The notes under the pieces are model-generated. The model was not told the origin of the DNA. It was given only the letters and a program-made list of their open reading frames with translations, and did not search any database. From the NCBI GenBank assembly GCA_035079385.1, contig JAVHKY010000066.1, positions 434,001 through 498,000 on the forward strand: a stretch of 64,000 nt of DNA, read 5' to 3'. Positions 1 through 9,825 of the stretch are shown here, piece by piece; within the stretch, counting starts at the first letter, position 1; each line of letters starts with the position of its first letter. The stretch is from Aspidiotus rigidus. Taxonomy: Eukaryota > Arthropoda > Insecta > Hemiptera > Diaspididae. The position numbers and the translations under genes are program-made.

Positions 1-1264
1 TACATAATAAAGAAATGGTCCTACCTCGTCCATTGTATTCACAATAGAGTCTACAAGAGACACAAGGTTGTACGATTTGTACCTCTGGAGAACAAAATCC
101 TTAAACAAGCGGATTGAGACCTCGGCATAGTTGTTGGTGTGATTCCCATTCGTCATTCTATGCCGATAGGCCAGGCACCACTTATCTTTTATACCCCATT
201 GGTAGTCTAAATAGTCAACCCAATCGCCGTAGTCCTGACCTAAGACTTTTGCCACTTCATAAGCATCCTCTGCATCATTCTCGCGAACAGAGTACATAAT
301 CCTGATGAAATTTGACATCAACTTATGTTTGTCGTCCTTAGTGATGTTGTGTGTTTTGTCGTTGAGCCATCGCCATACGTACTGCGACACGTGGAAGAGG
401 CAGAGGAGATTATTTGTCTGCGGCCAGACAGTGGCGATCGCGTTCATCTCCGCAGCACACTTGTCTGTCATGACGACTGATGAATATTTTTGTTTCCCAA
501 ACCCTTCTTCCCCAATTGTGCGTTTAAACAACTGAAAACCTATACAATAAATATATCCAGTATTCAATTTAACTTCAATGATAATTACTGCATGTAGAAA
601 TCTTACAAGCATATTATATTAGTACTCACCTTCTGTGTAATCTTTTTCAGATTCTCCTTTTGTTATCAAAACGCCCAAAGGGATTGCACCAGCAGCGCAA
701 GTTGTTAAAATGAACGTTAGATTCAGATTTTCACTGTCACAGCTACTAGTGGAGTCGAAGAAGCAGATCTCCTTGGCCGTCTCCAGCGAATGGGCTCTTC
801 TCATAACATCTGAGATTATGACGACTGCGAGTGGATCTTGGAGAAACGCGACGGTATGTCCTCTTTCTTCATAACCCGGAATTTTTTCTTCAAGTTTCTT
901 TTAAAAAAACTTACATCAGTTGATGAGAAATTGATTAATTGGAATGCTATAAAATCTCTCAACATACTTGAAAACATTCCTCGCTCTTTCTTGAGCCAAA
1001 ATTCTCATTCCTCCATTGTTGAAAATAGTTATACACCACTCTATATGGTGGATTCCTCCTGCCACTTGCGTAGCTTTGTTCGTCGAAATTATGGAGTTCG
1101 ACACGTTTTACCATGGCCTCACTTACTCCCTTTCCTTCATCAAAGTAACTTTCATATTGGCTTCTCACTTTGTTCGTAACCGGTTTTAAATAGCGCAGAA
1201 CCTCTGCGCTATTCAGAGGGTGATTGTGTGAAACACCTATTGTAATTGTTGCTACTAGTCCTTG
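1..1264 (-). CDS. MULE-type transposase-like gene, three exons, partial
   Basis: Read on the minus strand, three exons join in frame: 1264-968, 897-630 and 539 to the window edge. The introns are 70 bp (donor GTATGT, acceptor AAAAG) and 90 bp (donor GTGAGT, acceptor TATAG), and phases match at both joins, giving 368 visible residues without a stop. An acceptor TTTTTCCAG precedes 1264, so there is at least one more upstream exon. An HNHPL motif lies at residue 13, typical of the region before MULE transposase domains. The DDE-type triad is visible as D147 (FFDST), D214 (MTDKC) and E328 (NNYAE), with the family's C-x2-H at C235/H238. No lesions are seen. It may be an active transposase or a domesticated host gene. 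The C-terminus lies beyond the left edge, so no zinc finger can be checked. Confidence 0.8.
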
Positions 1265-1600
1265 CTGGAAAAATACAGAAAATAATTAGACTCCGCCCGC
1301 ACAAAGGTACTCTAAGAAAAATAGGTAATCGTTAGTCTTATAGTATTATTTGTGGGATATGCATAATGATTTTGATAATTGTACTCAATAAAATGGTTTT
1401 AGTCCAGTCAATGATGACACAAAAAAAGTCAAACTGTGCATTTTGGGGTAGAAAGTTAGATTTGACTGGAATTTCTCGGATTTGGTGTATGAAACAACAT
1501 ACTGAAATTCGAGATACCCAAGTGCATGGCTTGTTTGTGGCACATTCTTGCTCCCTCGAATCAATTTTTCGTCAATACATCGAGTAAGTCCCTCTGTTGT
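1265..1600. other. Intron or upstream flank of the MULE-like gene
   Basis: A polypyrimidine tract and CAG acceptor (minus strand) lie just right of the first visible exon. The rest is AT-rich with only short chance frames. The missing 5' exon may lie here or further right, but I could not identify it. Confidence 0.4.
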
Positions 1601-1609
1601 CATGCATTA

Positions 1610-2045
1610 TGGCTTAAAAGTCGAAATTTCCCCAATTTCCCTTTCCATCATACATTATATCGTCAAATTCAAAAATTTTCAAGTTTCCCTACTATGATGT
1701 ATGTAGGTACTAATTGTGGCTTGAAAGTTAAAATGTTCGTAAGTCCCAATCTTTTATGTCGAAATTTTTGAAGTCCCTTTCCTGTCATATAATATTATCA
1801 CTCAAAGGTCGAAATGTTCTTCCAAGTCCCCCTCCTACCATATATTGTGGCTAGAAACTCAAAATTGTTTTCACATCCCTTTCCTGTCATGTAATATGAT
1901 CGCTTTCAAGTCGAAATTTTCTTCCAAGTCCCCCTCCTATCATATTATATTGTGACTTGAATCTCGAAATTTTCCTAATCCATCTTCTGACATGTATGAT
2001 GGCTCGAAAGTCAAAATTTTTTCAAGTCCAAATCCTTTACGGAAA
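1610..2045 (+). repeat. Degenerate array of the 45-bp repeat
   Basis: About ten diverged copies of the unit found in clean form at 37.5-38.7 kb. Landmarks recur every 40-60 bp: AAGTCCC, CTCCTATCAT, ATTGTGGCT and GTCGAAATTTT. Several copies carry indels, so this is an old array. Confidence 0.65.
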
Positions 2046-2692
2046 ATACTTGATTTGTATTTCTATTTACTTACTCTTTCGAGCATTTTACGGTACATGT
2101 TGAGTTCTAACTTGGAGAATTGCATCCATTTGCCCAAATCCTTCATTAGGGTAGGTCATTCTTTGCATTCTTTGCCGGGTATCGCACGGCGCAGGACGTC
2201 TGGCAAATTATTCGGAACCCTCCCCCCTGCCCATACAACAGGACGTTCCGCATTGAAACAATGATGAGTAGGGAGTTCAGTTCGCCAACGCGCTCATTTG
2301 GATATCGCTTATTCCTTCTCTTGTCGCGTAATATTATACTATTGTCACTATCGCTCGTGCATTTGAGGAAGCCGGATCCCTTCTTGTCTTTTCTTGGGAC
2401 TCCAAAAGGTAGTAGTGGGAAGGGATTTGGTTAATAAAGGCTACTTTCAGGCCCAGTATAGGCTAGTACTGAATCATATAGATTTCTAGCGAAGAGGATG
2501 TGTGTTGAGTTATGTTTGGCGAAACATCTTGTATTCGACTAATTTAAAGAACTTTCTAGATCGATAGTCAGACCTTGGCTAACTGTGGGGTAGTTTATCA
2601 CACGGATAATTTCACAACCGACAGTTTTCGTATCGCAAGTTTCTCTCTGTAGGCCTAACAGAATTCGAGACATAGACAAAAATCGATGGCTC
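2046..2692. other. No gene recognised
   Basis: Unique-looking sequence between the degenerate array and the next foldback element. No convincing coding region, RNA gene or repeat was seen. Confidence 0.4.
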
Positions 2693-2940
2693 CCTTAACG
2701 GAGTTAAACGAGGAATGCAGGGAACCTGTTTTATGAGTCAGGATTTGGTATTGAGTATTCAAGAAGCCTAGACCTAGTATAAAACTAGTATAAAGAAGGC
2801 CTAAACCTACTATAAGCTTAGTATAATAGTTCGAGAGTCTAATTTTTCTTGATTCTCGAGCTATATGATGGGAAGGGAACTTGAAAAAATTTCAACCTCT
2901 TAGCTATAATATGATAATCGCTTGTGTGTCGCATGTGCAA

Positions 2941-2985
2941 CACCGCCCGTCATCCATAATGGAGTAGGTGCGGGTTGCGTATGCA
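2941..2985 (+). repeat. Short relic shared with the 46.3-kb LINE leader
   Basis: The stretch starting CACCGCCCGTC and ending TAGGTGCGGGT matches positions 46338-46373 with few mismatches. Both copies can be read as TPPV-x-H-x-x-VGAG, so this is probably a tiny fragment of the same LINE. Confidence 0.45.
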
Positions 2986-3474
2986 TTTAATATTGTTTCC
3001 TCCAACACCGGAATCGACCCTTTTCGGGTATAACTTCAGTGAAGGAGGAAGCTATAATATGATAGGACAGGGACTTAGAACTAGGATGTCATCAGTGACC
3101 TGGATCTATTTTAGGGACTTTGAAATAGATAGGTCGAGAGTCAAAATTCTTCAGAGTCCGGCCCCTCCTATCATAATATAGCTCGGAGGTCGAAATGTCA
3201 ACGGGTAACCTTTTTTTTTGACATGACTGTTTCATGTCTTTGCTCTGACTCCAACCCTGATTTCAAAATTTGCGTGCGTCGGTGCAAATGACCTTGGGAC
3301 TTTGAAGAATTTTGAAATCCTAGTTAGTATAGGCCTAGTATGTTGTATATCAGGGAACCTACTATACTGTACATTGAGCCTTGTTCTGATGCCAGTGACC
3401 TGGACCTATTTTAGAGACTTTGAAATAGATAGGTCGAGAGTCAAAATTCTTCCAAGTCTGGCCCCTCCTATCTA

Positions 3475-4455
3475 CTCGGGCATCCTAGCGGACAAATTGA
3501 AGGATGTATGTCCCGCTCTGGGTTCGATTTTATGCTCCTTCAATGTTGTTGGGCTATTTCCCAACATCTCTAAGTCTGTTATTATCCAACGGATAGGAGA
3601 CTTGCTTGTCAAATCTGGTGCCTCCCATGAGGAAATAAGTGAATTTTTTGACCTATTGAAAATTTGTTGGTCCCCTAACTTTTGTAAATTTGATGGGAAG
3701 TTTTTTGAGTTTCCCGAAGAGGTGGGAATCCCTATTGGATCCCTCTTGGATTTTCTCATATCGGAGATGTTCATGTCCAAATTTGAGCTTGACTTATTTT
3801 CTTTGGGCCGGGTGGTTTGGGCCACGTTTTCTATTGGCACAGGTACGTTGACGAAGTCTTGTGTGCGTGGACCGGTGCCGTAGAACTCCTTACTGAGTTT
3901 CTTGCTTATTTAAATAGCCCATCCATCAAATTTACACTGGAAGTCGGTGGCTCTTCTATAAATTTTTTTAGACTTTACTATTTCCGTAATTTACGGTGTC
4001 CATGAATTCGAGATTTACCGAAAAGATACATCGACCGATATCGCTACTCACGGCTCGTCTTTCGTGCCTGCTGCACACAAAATGACTACATTCAATAGCC
4101 TAATATTTCGCTTGACCCACATTCCCCTGAGTCAGGCCGCGTTCCAAAAGGAACATAAAGCACCTTGCCCGAGTGAATCAAGTCAAGTTGGACATTGATC
4201 TTATGGTTAGTAGGAGGCTGACAAGAAAAAGTCTCGACTTTACGACCACCTCCCCCGGGATTCGCACCTTAATAGTAAGAAACGGTGGACCAGTCTACCG
4301 TTTTTGGGCAAGTCTTTTCCGGATTTGAGCCGTGTCCTCCTTCCCTTTGGTTTTCGATCGGCTTTTTACAATACAAATACAGTCAAAAGCTTATTTGTCA
4401 AATTAAAAGAAAAGGCGTGCAGTTCAATGAAAGTAGGGGCAAAAGTGAAGTAATA
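3475..4455 (+). pseudogene. Penelope-like element reverse transcriptase, broken
   Basis: The first frame (3475-3830) has the Penelope RT palm pattern: SFNVVGLFPNI, then a CWSPNFCKFDGKFFEF segment and a degenerate GIPIGS motif. A frameshift near 3825 leads to RYVDEVLCAWTG, where the usual YVDD active site reads YVDE. This is followed by FLAYLNS and FEIYRKDTSTD with a pattern typical of the Penelope thumb. A further shifted frame to about 4455 carries the linker (PFLGKSFPDLSRVLLPFG). No GIY-YIG endonuclease is present. Several frame breaks and the altered YVDD show that it is dead. It lies between the arms of the foldback element, so it inserted there or was captured. Confidence 0.75.
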
Positions 4456-4559
4456 TCTCACGAGCGCTTGACCTAGTAGAAGCCTAGAATAGAATATTTC
4501 AAGATGACTGCTAAAATATAAGAAGGGTAGTATGAAACATGATCTTTATTCATTTGGTG

Positions 4560-5870
4560 ACACCAGAAAATTGTTCAAAATTTGCCGTCCACCGTTCGAG
4601 GAAAAACTTGGAAAAATTCCGACCTCTGAGCTTTCTATGATAGGAGAGGGACTTGGAAGAATTTCAACTGTGGAGCCACATATTATGATAGGAAGGGGAC
4701 ATGGAAAAATCTCTACCTCCGAGCTATATTATGATAGGAGGGGCCGGACTTGGAAAAATGTCGACTCTCGAGATATAATATATATTTCAAAGTCCCTAAA
4801 ATAGGTCCAGGTCACTGATGACGTCCTATTTTATACTAGGTTTATGATAGGTCTAGGCATTCTTTATACCAACTTTATCTAGGTCCAGGCTTCCTTGAAT
4901 TCTCAATACCAAATCCCATATGACTCATAAAGCAGGTTCCATGCGAATTTCAAGTCCCCCTCCCATCATATATGGCGCGGAGGTCGATATTTAAGAGGAA
5001 ACCTGTTCTATGGTTGTTTTTTGTTGAGCAATTTGAGGTGCGCCGTCCAACAAAAAACTTGGAAAAATTTTGCCTCTCGAGCCATATGTGATGAGAGGGG
5101 CACTTGTGAACTTGAAAAAATTTCAACTGTCGAGCTATGCATGATAATCTCGAGCTATATACGATAGGAGAGGGATTTGGAACAAGAGTGGCGTACATAG
5201 GAATTTTTTCTGGGGGAAGAGTGTTAGTTGAAAAACGATGATGTAATGCTGTCAACGATGATGTAATGCTGTCGTATCCTTCCTATCATAATTGATTTTT
5301 ATTCCCGGGGGAATCACAAGGGTCTTCCGGGGGGTTGACCCCCAAACAGCCCCCCTTGCGTACGCCACTGAATAACGTCGACCTCGAGCTATTTTGACTC
5401 TCGTCCTGTATGTGATAGGAGGGGTACTTGTGGACTTGGAAAAATTTCGACTCTCGAGCTATGTATGATAGGAGGTGGATTTGGAATATTTTGAATCTCA
5501 AGCTATATATGATAGGAGAGAAACTTGGAAAACGTCGACCTCCGAGCTATTTCGACTCTCTTCCTGTATAAGATGGGAGAGGGATTTGAAAAAATTCGAC
5601 TCTCGAGCCATATGTGATAAAAGGGGCACTTGTGAACTTGGAAAAATTTCGACTGTCGAGCTATGCATGATAATCTCGAGCTATATATACGATAGGAGAG
5701 GGATTTGGAATAACGTCAACCTCCGAGCTATTTTGACTCTCGTCCTGTATGAGACAGGAGAGTGACTTAGAACATTTTCGACTCTCGAGCTATATGTGAT
5801 AGGAGAAGATATAGAAAAATTTAAGTCCTTCTCCTATCATATACAGCCCCAGCGCTAAGGGGAAACAAAG
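4560..5870 (-). repeat. 45-bp repeat array, inverted orientation
   Basis: Repeated landmarks on the plus strand are CTCGAGCTAT, ATGATAGGAG, GACTTGGAAAAATTTCGAC and GGGATTTGG, the reverse complement of the 37.5-kb unit. The part up to 4775 is the right arm of the foldback. From about 4970 a separate array runs to 5860, with AGGAAACCTGTTCTATGG near its left end (4996). It is interrupted by a MITE at 5188-5371. Confidence 0.7.
5188..5371. mobile_element. hAT-type MITE with AGTGGCGTAC ends
   Basis: The left end reads AGTGGCGTACATAGG and the right end GCGTACGCCACTG, with G-rich and C-rich subterminal parts. Flanks GAACAAG and GAATAACG look like a decayed 8-bp target duplication. The undisturbed sequence GGAATAACGTC is still present in a neighbouring repeat unit near 5707. 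A 20-bp direct duplication (ACGATGATGTAATGCTGTC) lies inside at 5236-5275. Confidence 0.6.
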
Positions 5871-6282
5871 GAAGCAATTGCTTGGAGCGCCACGTTCAAA
5901 GGGGTGCCAAATTCACGATCAAAAATATTAAAAATATTGATATTTCGCTGCAGCACATCTCATGAATACATACACGTAATATAGAATTAGTCATACTCGA
6001 CAGCCGCATGAACATCAATGAACACTGATTAAATAAAATACTGACATGAATTTTCGTGATATAGGCCCAACGCTGTAATAATAGAAATCATTTGCAGTAC
6101 CGCTCCTACTTTTTGACGTCTTGTACTGTACGAGTATGTTGCTCTTTCCTGTACTGTGTTAATTGTAATGCCCAACTTACTCTTCGTTTTACCATTTGTA
6201 TAATTTCTTTTTCTAAATAAAAAATAGTATATTACTATACAAGATGGTAAAATTCACGTACCATCTTGTATTGTAGGTTGCT
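5871..6282. other. No gene recognised
   Basis: AT-rich spacer. The first 70 bases (GCGCTAAGGGGAAAC, then AGCGCCACGTTCAAAGGGG) resemble an eroded DNA-transposon end, but no partner end was found. Confidence 0.35.
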
Positions 6283-6825
6283 TTTTATCGACTTTTCGAA
6301 CGAAAAGTCAGGTATTACTCCCGATACAATTGTGACGGCGAAGCCCGGGAAACGTTTTAGAGGTCCTAGATCATCCTGAGACTAATAAAAAAATTTCCCT
6401 ATATACGTTATTTATAGGGTTTTTTTTTTGTCCACGCAACACCTCAAAAACTACCGGCTGTATTCTCGTAAAGTTTGGTCAAGTTGTAGTGGATTATCTG
6501 AAGTTGGGCATGTGCATTTTTTTCTGAGATTGGATGAGTAGTTGAATAATCCTCAATTTTCCTCGAATTTCTTAGTGTTGTTTCTCAAAGAATATCAATC
6601 TTATTATCTTCATATCATTGCATTACGTCATAGTGGATTCAATGTTATTGCTCTGTAATTTTTGTATCGATTGAACAAGTGGTTCTTGAGTAAATCTCAA
6701 AATATAAGTAGTCCACGTCTAGCCGTAAGAGCTGAATCTCGCTTGTTTATTACCAACTTTAGGAGGTAAATTGCATTCTTGCGCACGGTGGAATTTTTCG
6801 TGTGGGGTATGTTTTCTTGGCGTTT

Positions 6826-6885
6826 CAGTGTGTGTGCGTGTGTGTGTGCGTGTGTGCGTACGTACGTACGTATGTATACGTACTT
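6826..6885 (+). repeat. GT/GTGC microsatellite
   Basis: A run of (GTGTGTGC)n followed by GTACGTACGTACGTATGTAT. It lies inside the extra segment of the dispersed block. Confidence 0.85.
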
Positions 6886-7475
6886 TTATTAGTGGGCGAA
6901 TGTTCTCAGTTGGTATTGGGTCGATTTATATGAAATTGAGAATCATTGAAATTTTATACTTGCTCTAGGGAATAGGGTCATTTTCTTCAAAATCGGATTG
7001 GTAGTTTTTGAGATTTTTCCATTTTAATTTAGAGAAATTGGGAGCGGGGTAAGTCGAACGTCAGTTCGTTAACCACCCTGCGTTGAAAAGAATGAATGTT
7101 GCTATGGAAAATAAAGAGTGTTCCGACTTGTGCGCGAAAAATGTTTCTTTCTCAAAAGGGGAGGGAGTTGTAAGTTGTGTATCGTCAGTACACGAGATTG
7201 AATAAAATAATGCTTGGCAAGTTTCGAAAATGATTGAAAATTTTTGACAAATATTCCATTCATTGAAACGGGAGGGAGGGGGTATTCGGGTATAGATAAC
7301 TGATATAGAAGAGGGAATGAAAATAATGCTTAGAGAGCTTTGAAAATGTACTCATTTTGGAAAACAAAGTTTATTTGCTGTTGGAAACGAAAACGATTAG
7401 GCTAAGTAATATCATGTAGCCAATAATGAACAAAAAAAAAAAAAAAAAGAGAGAGACGTAGGTAAATAAGATACG

Positions 7476-7515
7476 AAAAGTCGGTTATGCTTTCGCGCTA
7501 CGAAAGCTTTTTTTA
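7476..7515 (+). repeat. Hairpin plus T-run element end
   Basis: GAAAAGTCGG is followed by the stem GCTTTCG-cgcta-CGAAAGC and then seven T. The same arrangement with a different stem occurs at 8191-8228 and, weakly, at 24650-24680. It looks like the end of a repeat family. Confidence 0.5.
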
Positions 7516-7590
7516 TTTGGGTCCTTTCGCCCGATGGTACCTGATACATCGTGTACCTATTGGCTGTAAAAACTTCTCATTACCCGTCAT

Positions 7591-8954
7591 ACATGATTGA
7601 AAAAATTCGACGTTTATTGGATACGTTAAAAAAACGTTGCGCTTAACCGATAGATTAAATAATAGCCGCGTATTTTATAATTACTGATTTATAAAGCATT
7701 TTTTTTTCTCTATGTTATCGCAATGGCTCGTAGCCTGAACACTGGGGGGGTAATGAAATTTAGGTAAAGACCAAGAAGTGGAAGTTTCATTGGCCATTTC
7801 AATTTTCCTCATCTATGTCTTGATTTTCGTAATTATCGACTTCATATATCTCACAGTGTTTCTGGAAATGGACAGTCAGGTTATAATATTTTAATTTCAA
7901 TAGATTTTTATAATATTTTAATTTCAATAGAGCCATGTTCCGTCCCCATTCTTCTATTTACAGTTTAATTGACGTACGGGGGGAGAAAGCTATCAATCGA
8001 CTCCTTTTTGAGTATTCCTGTATTGAAAATTATAAAAGTACCTACCTATTAAAAAGATTGGAAATGAATTGAACAATAGAAGGGTAAGTGGAATACCTTA
8101 CATTATTATTATCACAATCAGCTCCTAACTAAGAAACAATGAAGTTTAGATATGGTGGGCATGTGTAAATTTTTTTATAGAAAATTATTGAAAAGTCGGT
8201 GATGCTTACGCTGCTGCGTGAGCTTTTTTATATAATAATGGTTGTCAAAGAGGAATACAGCGGCGAGATTTTTTTCTGTGACCCGACGTCTCTGTGTTCA
8301 TCACAGAGTCCGGTTTATTTGGGCTTATCCTGTATTTATGTTACCTATTACCTATTCATTTTTATTGTGTATCACGTATGTATCATAATAATTACTCGAA
8401 AATCGGAGCATTTATTGCCAGAATACCAGTCGCTGCCGTCGATCTCTTTGAATTCATGGTCGTTCTCAAACGATATCTGATAGTTCATTGTAACTCTCGA
8501 TCGTTCTCAAAGGACGTCGATGGCTACTGTGTATTGTGTTATCAATTGTGAAATAGAATTTCGATGGAGGAACTGAGGAAGAGCAATTTTTGTATTAGAA
8601 AATTTGGGAAATGGCGGGATTCTCTTGAGAATCAGTGTATCACTGTTATCAAACTATATTATACGCAGAAAATTGATGATATGAATATGACATTTTAGCA
8701 GGATGAATATTAAACTGGAACGGAATTCAGCAATATTCATTTTATTTTAATGAACAAGTAGGCCTATAATTTTTCCGAGTTTCATTGTAATTTATTAGGG
8801 TATAATGGGATTTTCTGATACTAGTCAACGGCATTTGATTCTTTTGTTGGCAATACTGAATTAACTTTACCCACCAAAATCAGTGGGTAAAATTCTACTT
8901 TACCAACTATTTTTAGCCAATCAAAATGAACTTTGATAACCATGTATGCAGGAA
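7591..8954. other. No gene recognised; small duplications
   Basis: AT-rich. Contains a tandem duplication of TATAATATTTTAATTTCAAT (7882-7932) and a second GAAAAGTCGG-hairpin-T-run at 8191-8228, with stem GCTTACG/CGTGAGC. Short open frames at 8199-8551 match nothing known to me. Confidence 0.45.
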
Positions 8955-9416
8955 AAAAATTGGACTGCAATGGCAGCGGCCGGAACCCGCTGTCCCGAGT
9001 CCCCTAGAGCCTGAAATTTTTCTAAGTCCTAAGAATCATTACGGGACAACTCGAACGCGCTGCAATTTCAAGGATGCAGTCGTCTTTCCAAGTCTCCCTC
9101 CTATCATATATAGCTCGGAGGTAAGAATTTTTTGAAGTCCCCTTCCTATCATATTATGGCTAGAGGGTCGAAATTTTTCGAAGTCTCCCTCCTAGCATAT
9201 ATAGCTCGGAGGTCGGAATTTGTCCAAGTCCCCCCCCCTCCTATCATATATAGCCCGGATATAAGAGTTCTTCCAAGTCCCCTTCCCCTCTCCATGACGT
9301 CATCAATCTCGTGACTTCATCAACCTCTTGACTTCATCAACCTCGCTCGCGCTCGCGGACAAAAATTTCCTGGAAGTACCCCCAACAAAAGGGATAGTGG
9401 GTTCCCCGCTAAAAAA
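8955..9416 (+). mobile_element. Short satellite-family element, AGCGG/CCCGCT subfamily
   Basis: The left end has TGCAATGGCAGCGG then GGAACCCGCTG. The right end is AGTGGGTTCCCCGCTAAAAA. Between them lie about four 45-bp-type units (9080-9290) and a short TGACGTCATCA / GACTTCATCAACCTC array (9292-9345). The same ends bound the long array at 37.35-38.78 kb, so this is a short member of that family. It abuts the start of a hAT relic. Confidence 0.65.
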
Positions 9417-9825
9417 ATGTTGAGTAGGACTCCACACCCTAAACGCAAAAGACCTTCGGGTAGCGCTTTTAAAAAACAGAAAAAAGCTAGAGAAGAAGAA
9501 GCTAAACAGTTATTCTTTACTGAATTATGTTCGACCTATTGCTGGATCTACTACTAGCACTGACGAAGAACAAGAAGCTAATGAAATTGGAGGTAAAGTT
9601 TCTAGTCTGGGTACCTTTCAAAAGTACAGAATTTGTTGTGTTTGTGTAATTTATTGTTACCCAATCCCAATGTCATTGCACTTTTTCCTACGTAGAAATG
9701 CGCGGAGAATTAAGACCTATCTGCGTTCAACAATTGGGCAAGAGCGTCTCTCAGTGCTTGCTCTGATTGCTATTGAAAACAAAATTGCAAAAAAAGTTGC
9801 TACGAAAAGAGTTGTCTTTGCCTAA
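9417..9825 (+). pseudogene. Collapsed hAT transposase (N- and C-terminal pieces)
   Basis: From the ATG at 9417 the frame reads MLSRTPHPKRKRPSG, then a lysine-rich stretch to about 9520. This resembles the N-terminus of ZMYM1-like hAT proteins. After a frame change it reads RPIAGSTTSTDEEQE up to a GGAG|GTAAAG donor-like site at 9593/9594. A second piece (about 9670-9825) reads RRIKTYLRSTIGQERLSVLA and ends VVFA-stop, matching the hAT C-terminal dimerisation region. Only about 100 bp, ending in CTACGTAG, separates the pieces. The zinc-finger and catalytic core are missing, so it is an internally deleted relic. Confidence 0.65.

Larger units (their letters stand above)
2693..4945. mobile_element. 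Foldback element with 45-bp repeats in both arms
   Basis: The left arm (about 2715-3190) begins with GGGAACCTGTTTTATGAGTC. It continues through a segment rich in CTAGTATAA, a segment reading CAGTGACCTGGA, and then 45-bp-type repeats. The same order appears reverse-complemented at about 4650-4940, ending in GACTCATAAAGCAGGTTCC. Long inverted arms built of short tandem repeats around a non-repeated middle resemble Foldback-type elements. The middle holds a Penelope reverse transcriptase relic. A second direct copy of the CAGTGACCTGGA segment lies at 3390-3480. Exact ends are uncertain. Confidence 0.65.
6283..7590 (+). repeat. Dispersed repeat block, partner at 61976-62560
   Basis: Positions 6283-6750 and 7513-7590 match, in order, the reverse complement of 62560-61976. 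There the two parts are joined directly. Shared landmarks are GACGGCGAAGCCCG, ACCGGCTGTATTCTCG, AAGTTGGGCATGTGCA and CCGATGGTACCTGAT. The 6751-7512 stretch is therefore an insertion here or a deletion in the other copy. A 9-bp stem (GACTTTTCG/CGAAAAGTC) lies at the left end. No coding capacity was recognised. Confidence 0.7.

Noticed and set aside
2941..2985. CACCGCCCGTC resembling the 3' end of small-subunit rRNA
   Set aside because: The similarity stops after about a dozen bases. The same string at 46338 belongs to a LINE leader and fits a shared coding phrase instead.
4560..5870. Short open frames in the satellite arrays (for example 4532-4804 and 5475-5765)
   Set aside because: They follow the repeat units and show only repeat-derived peptides.
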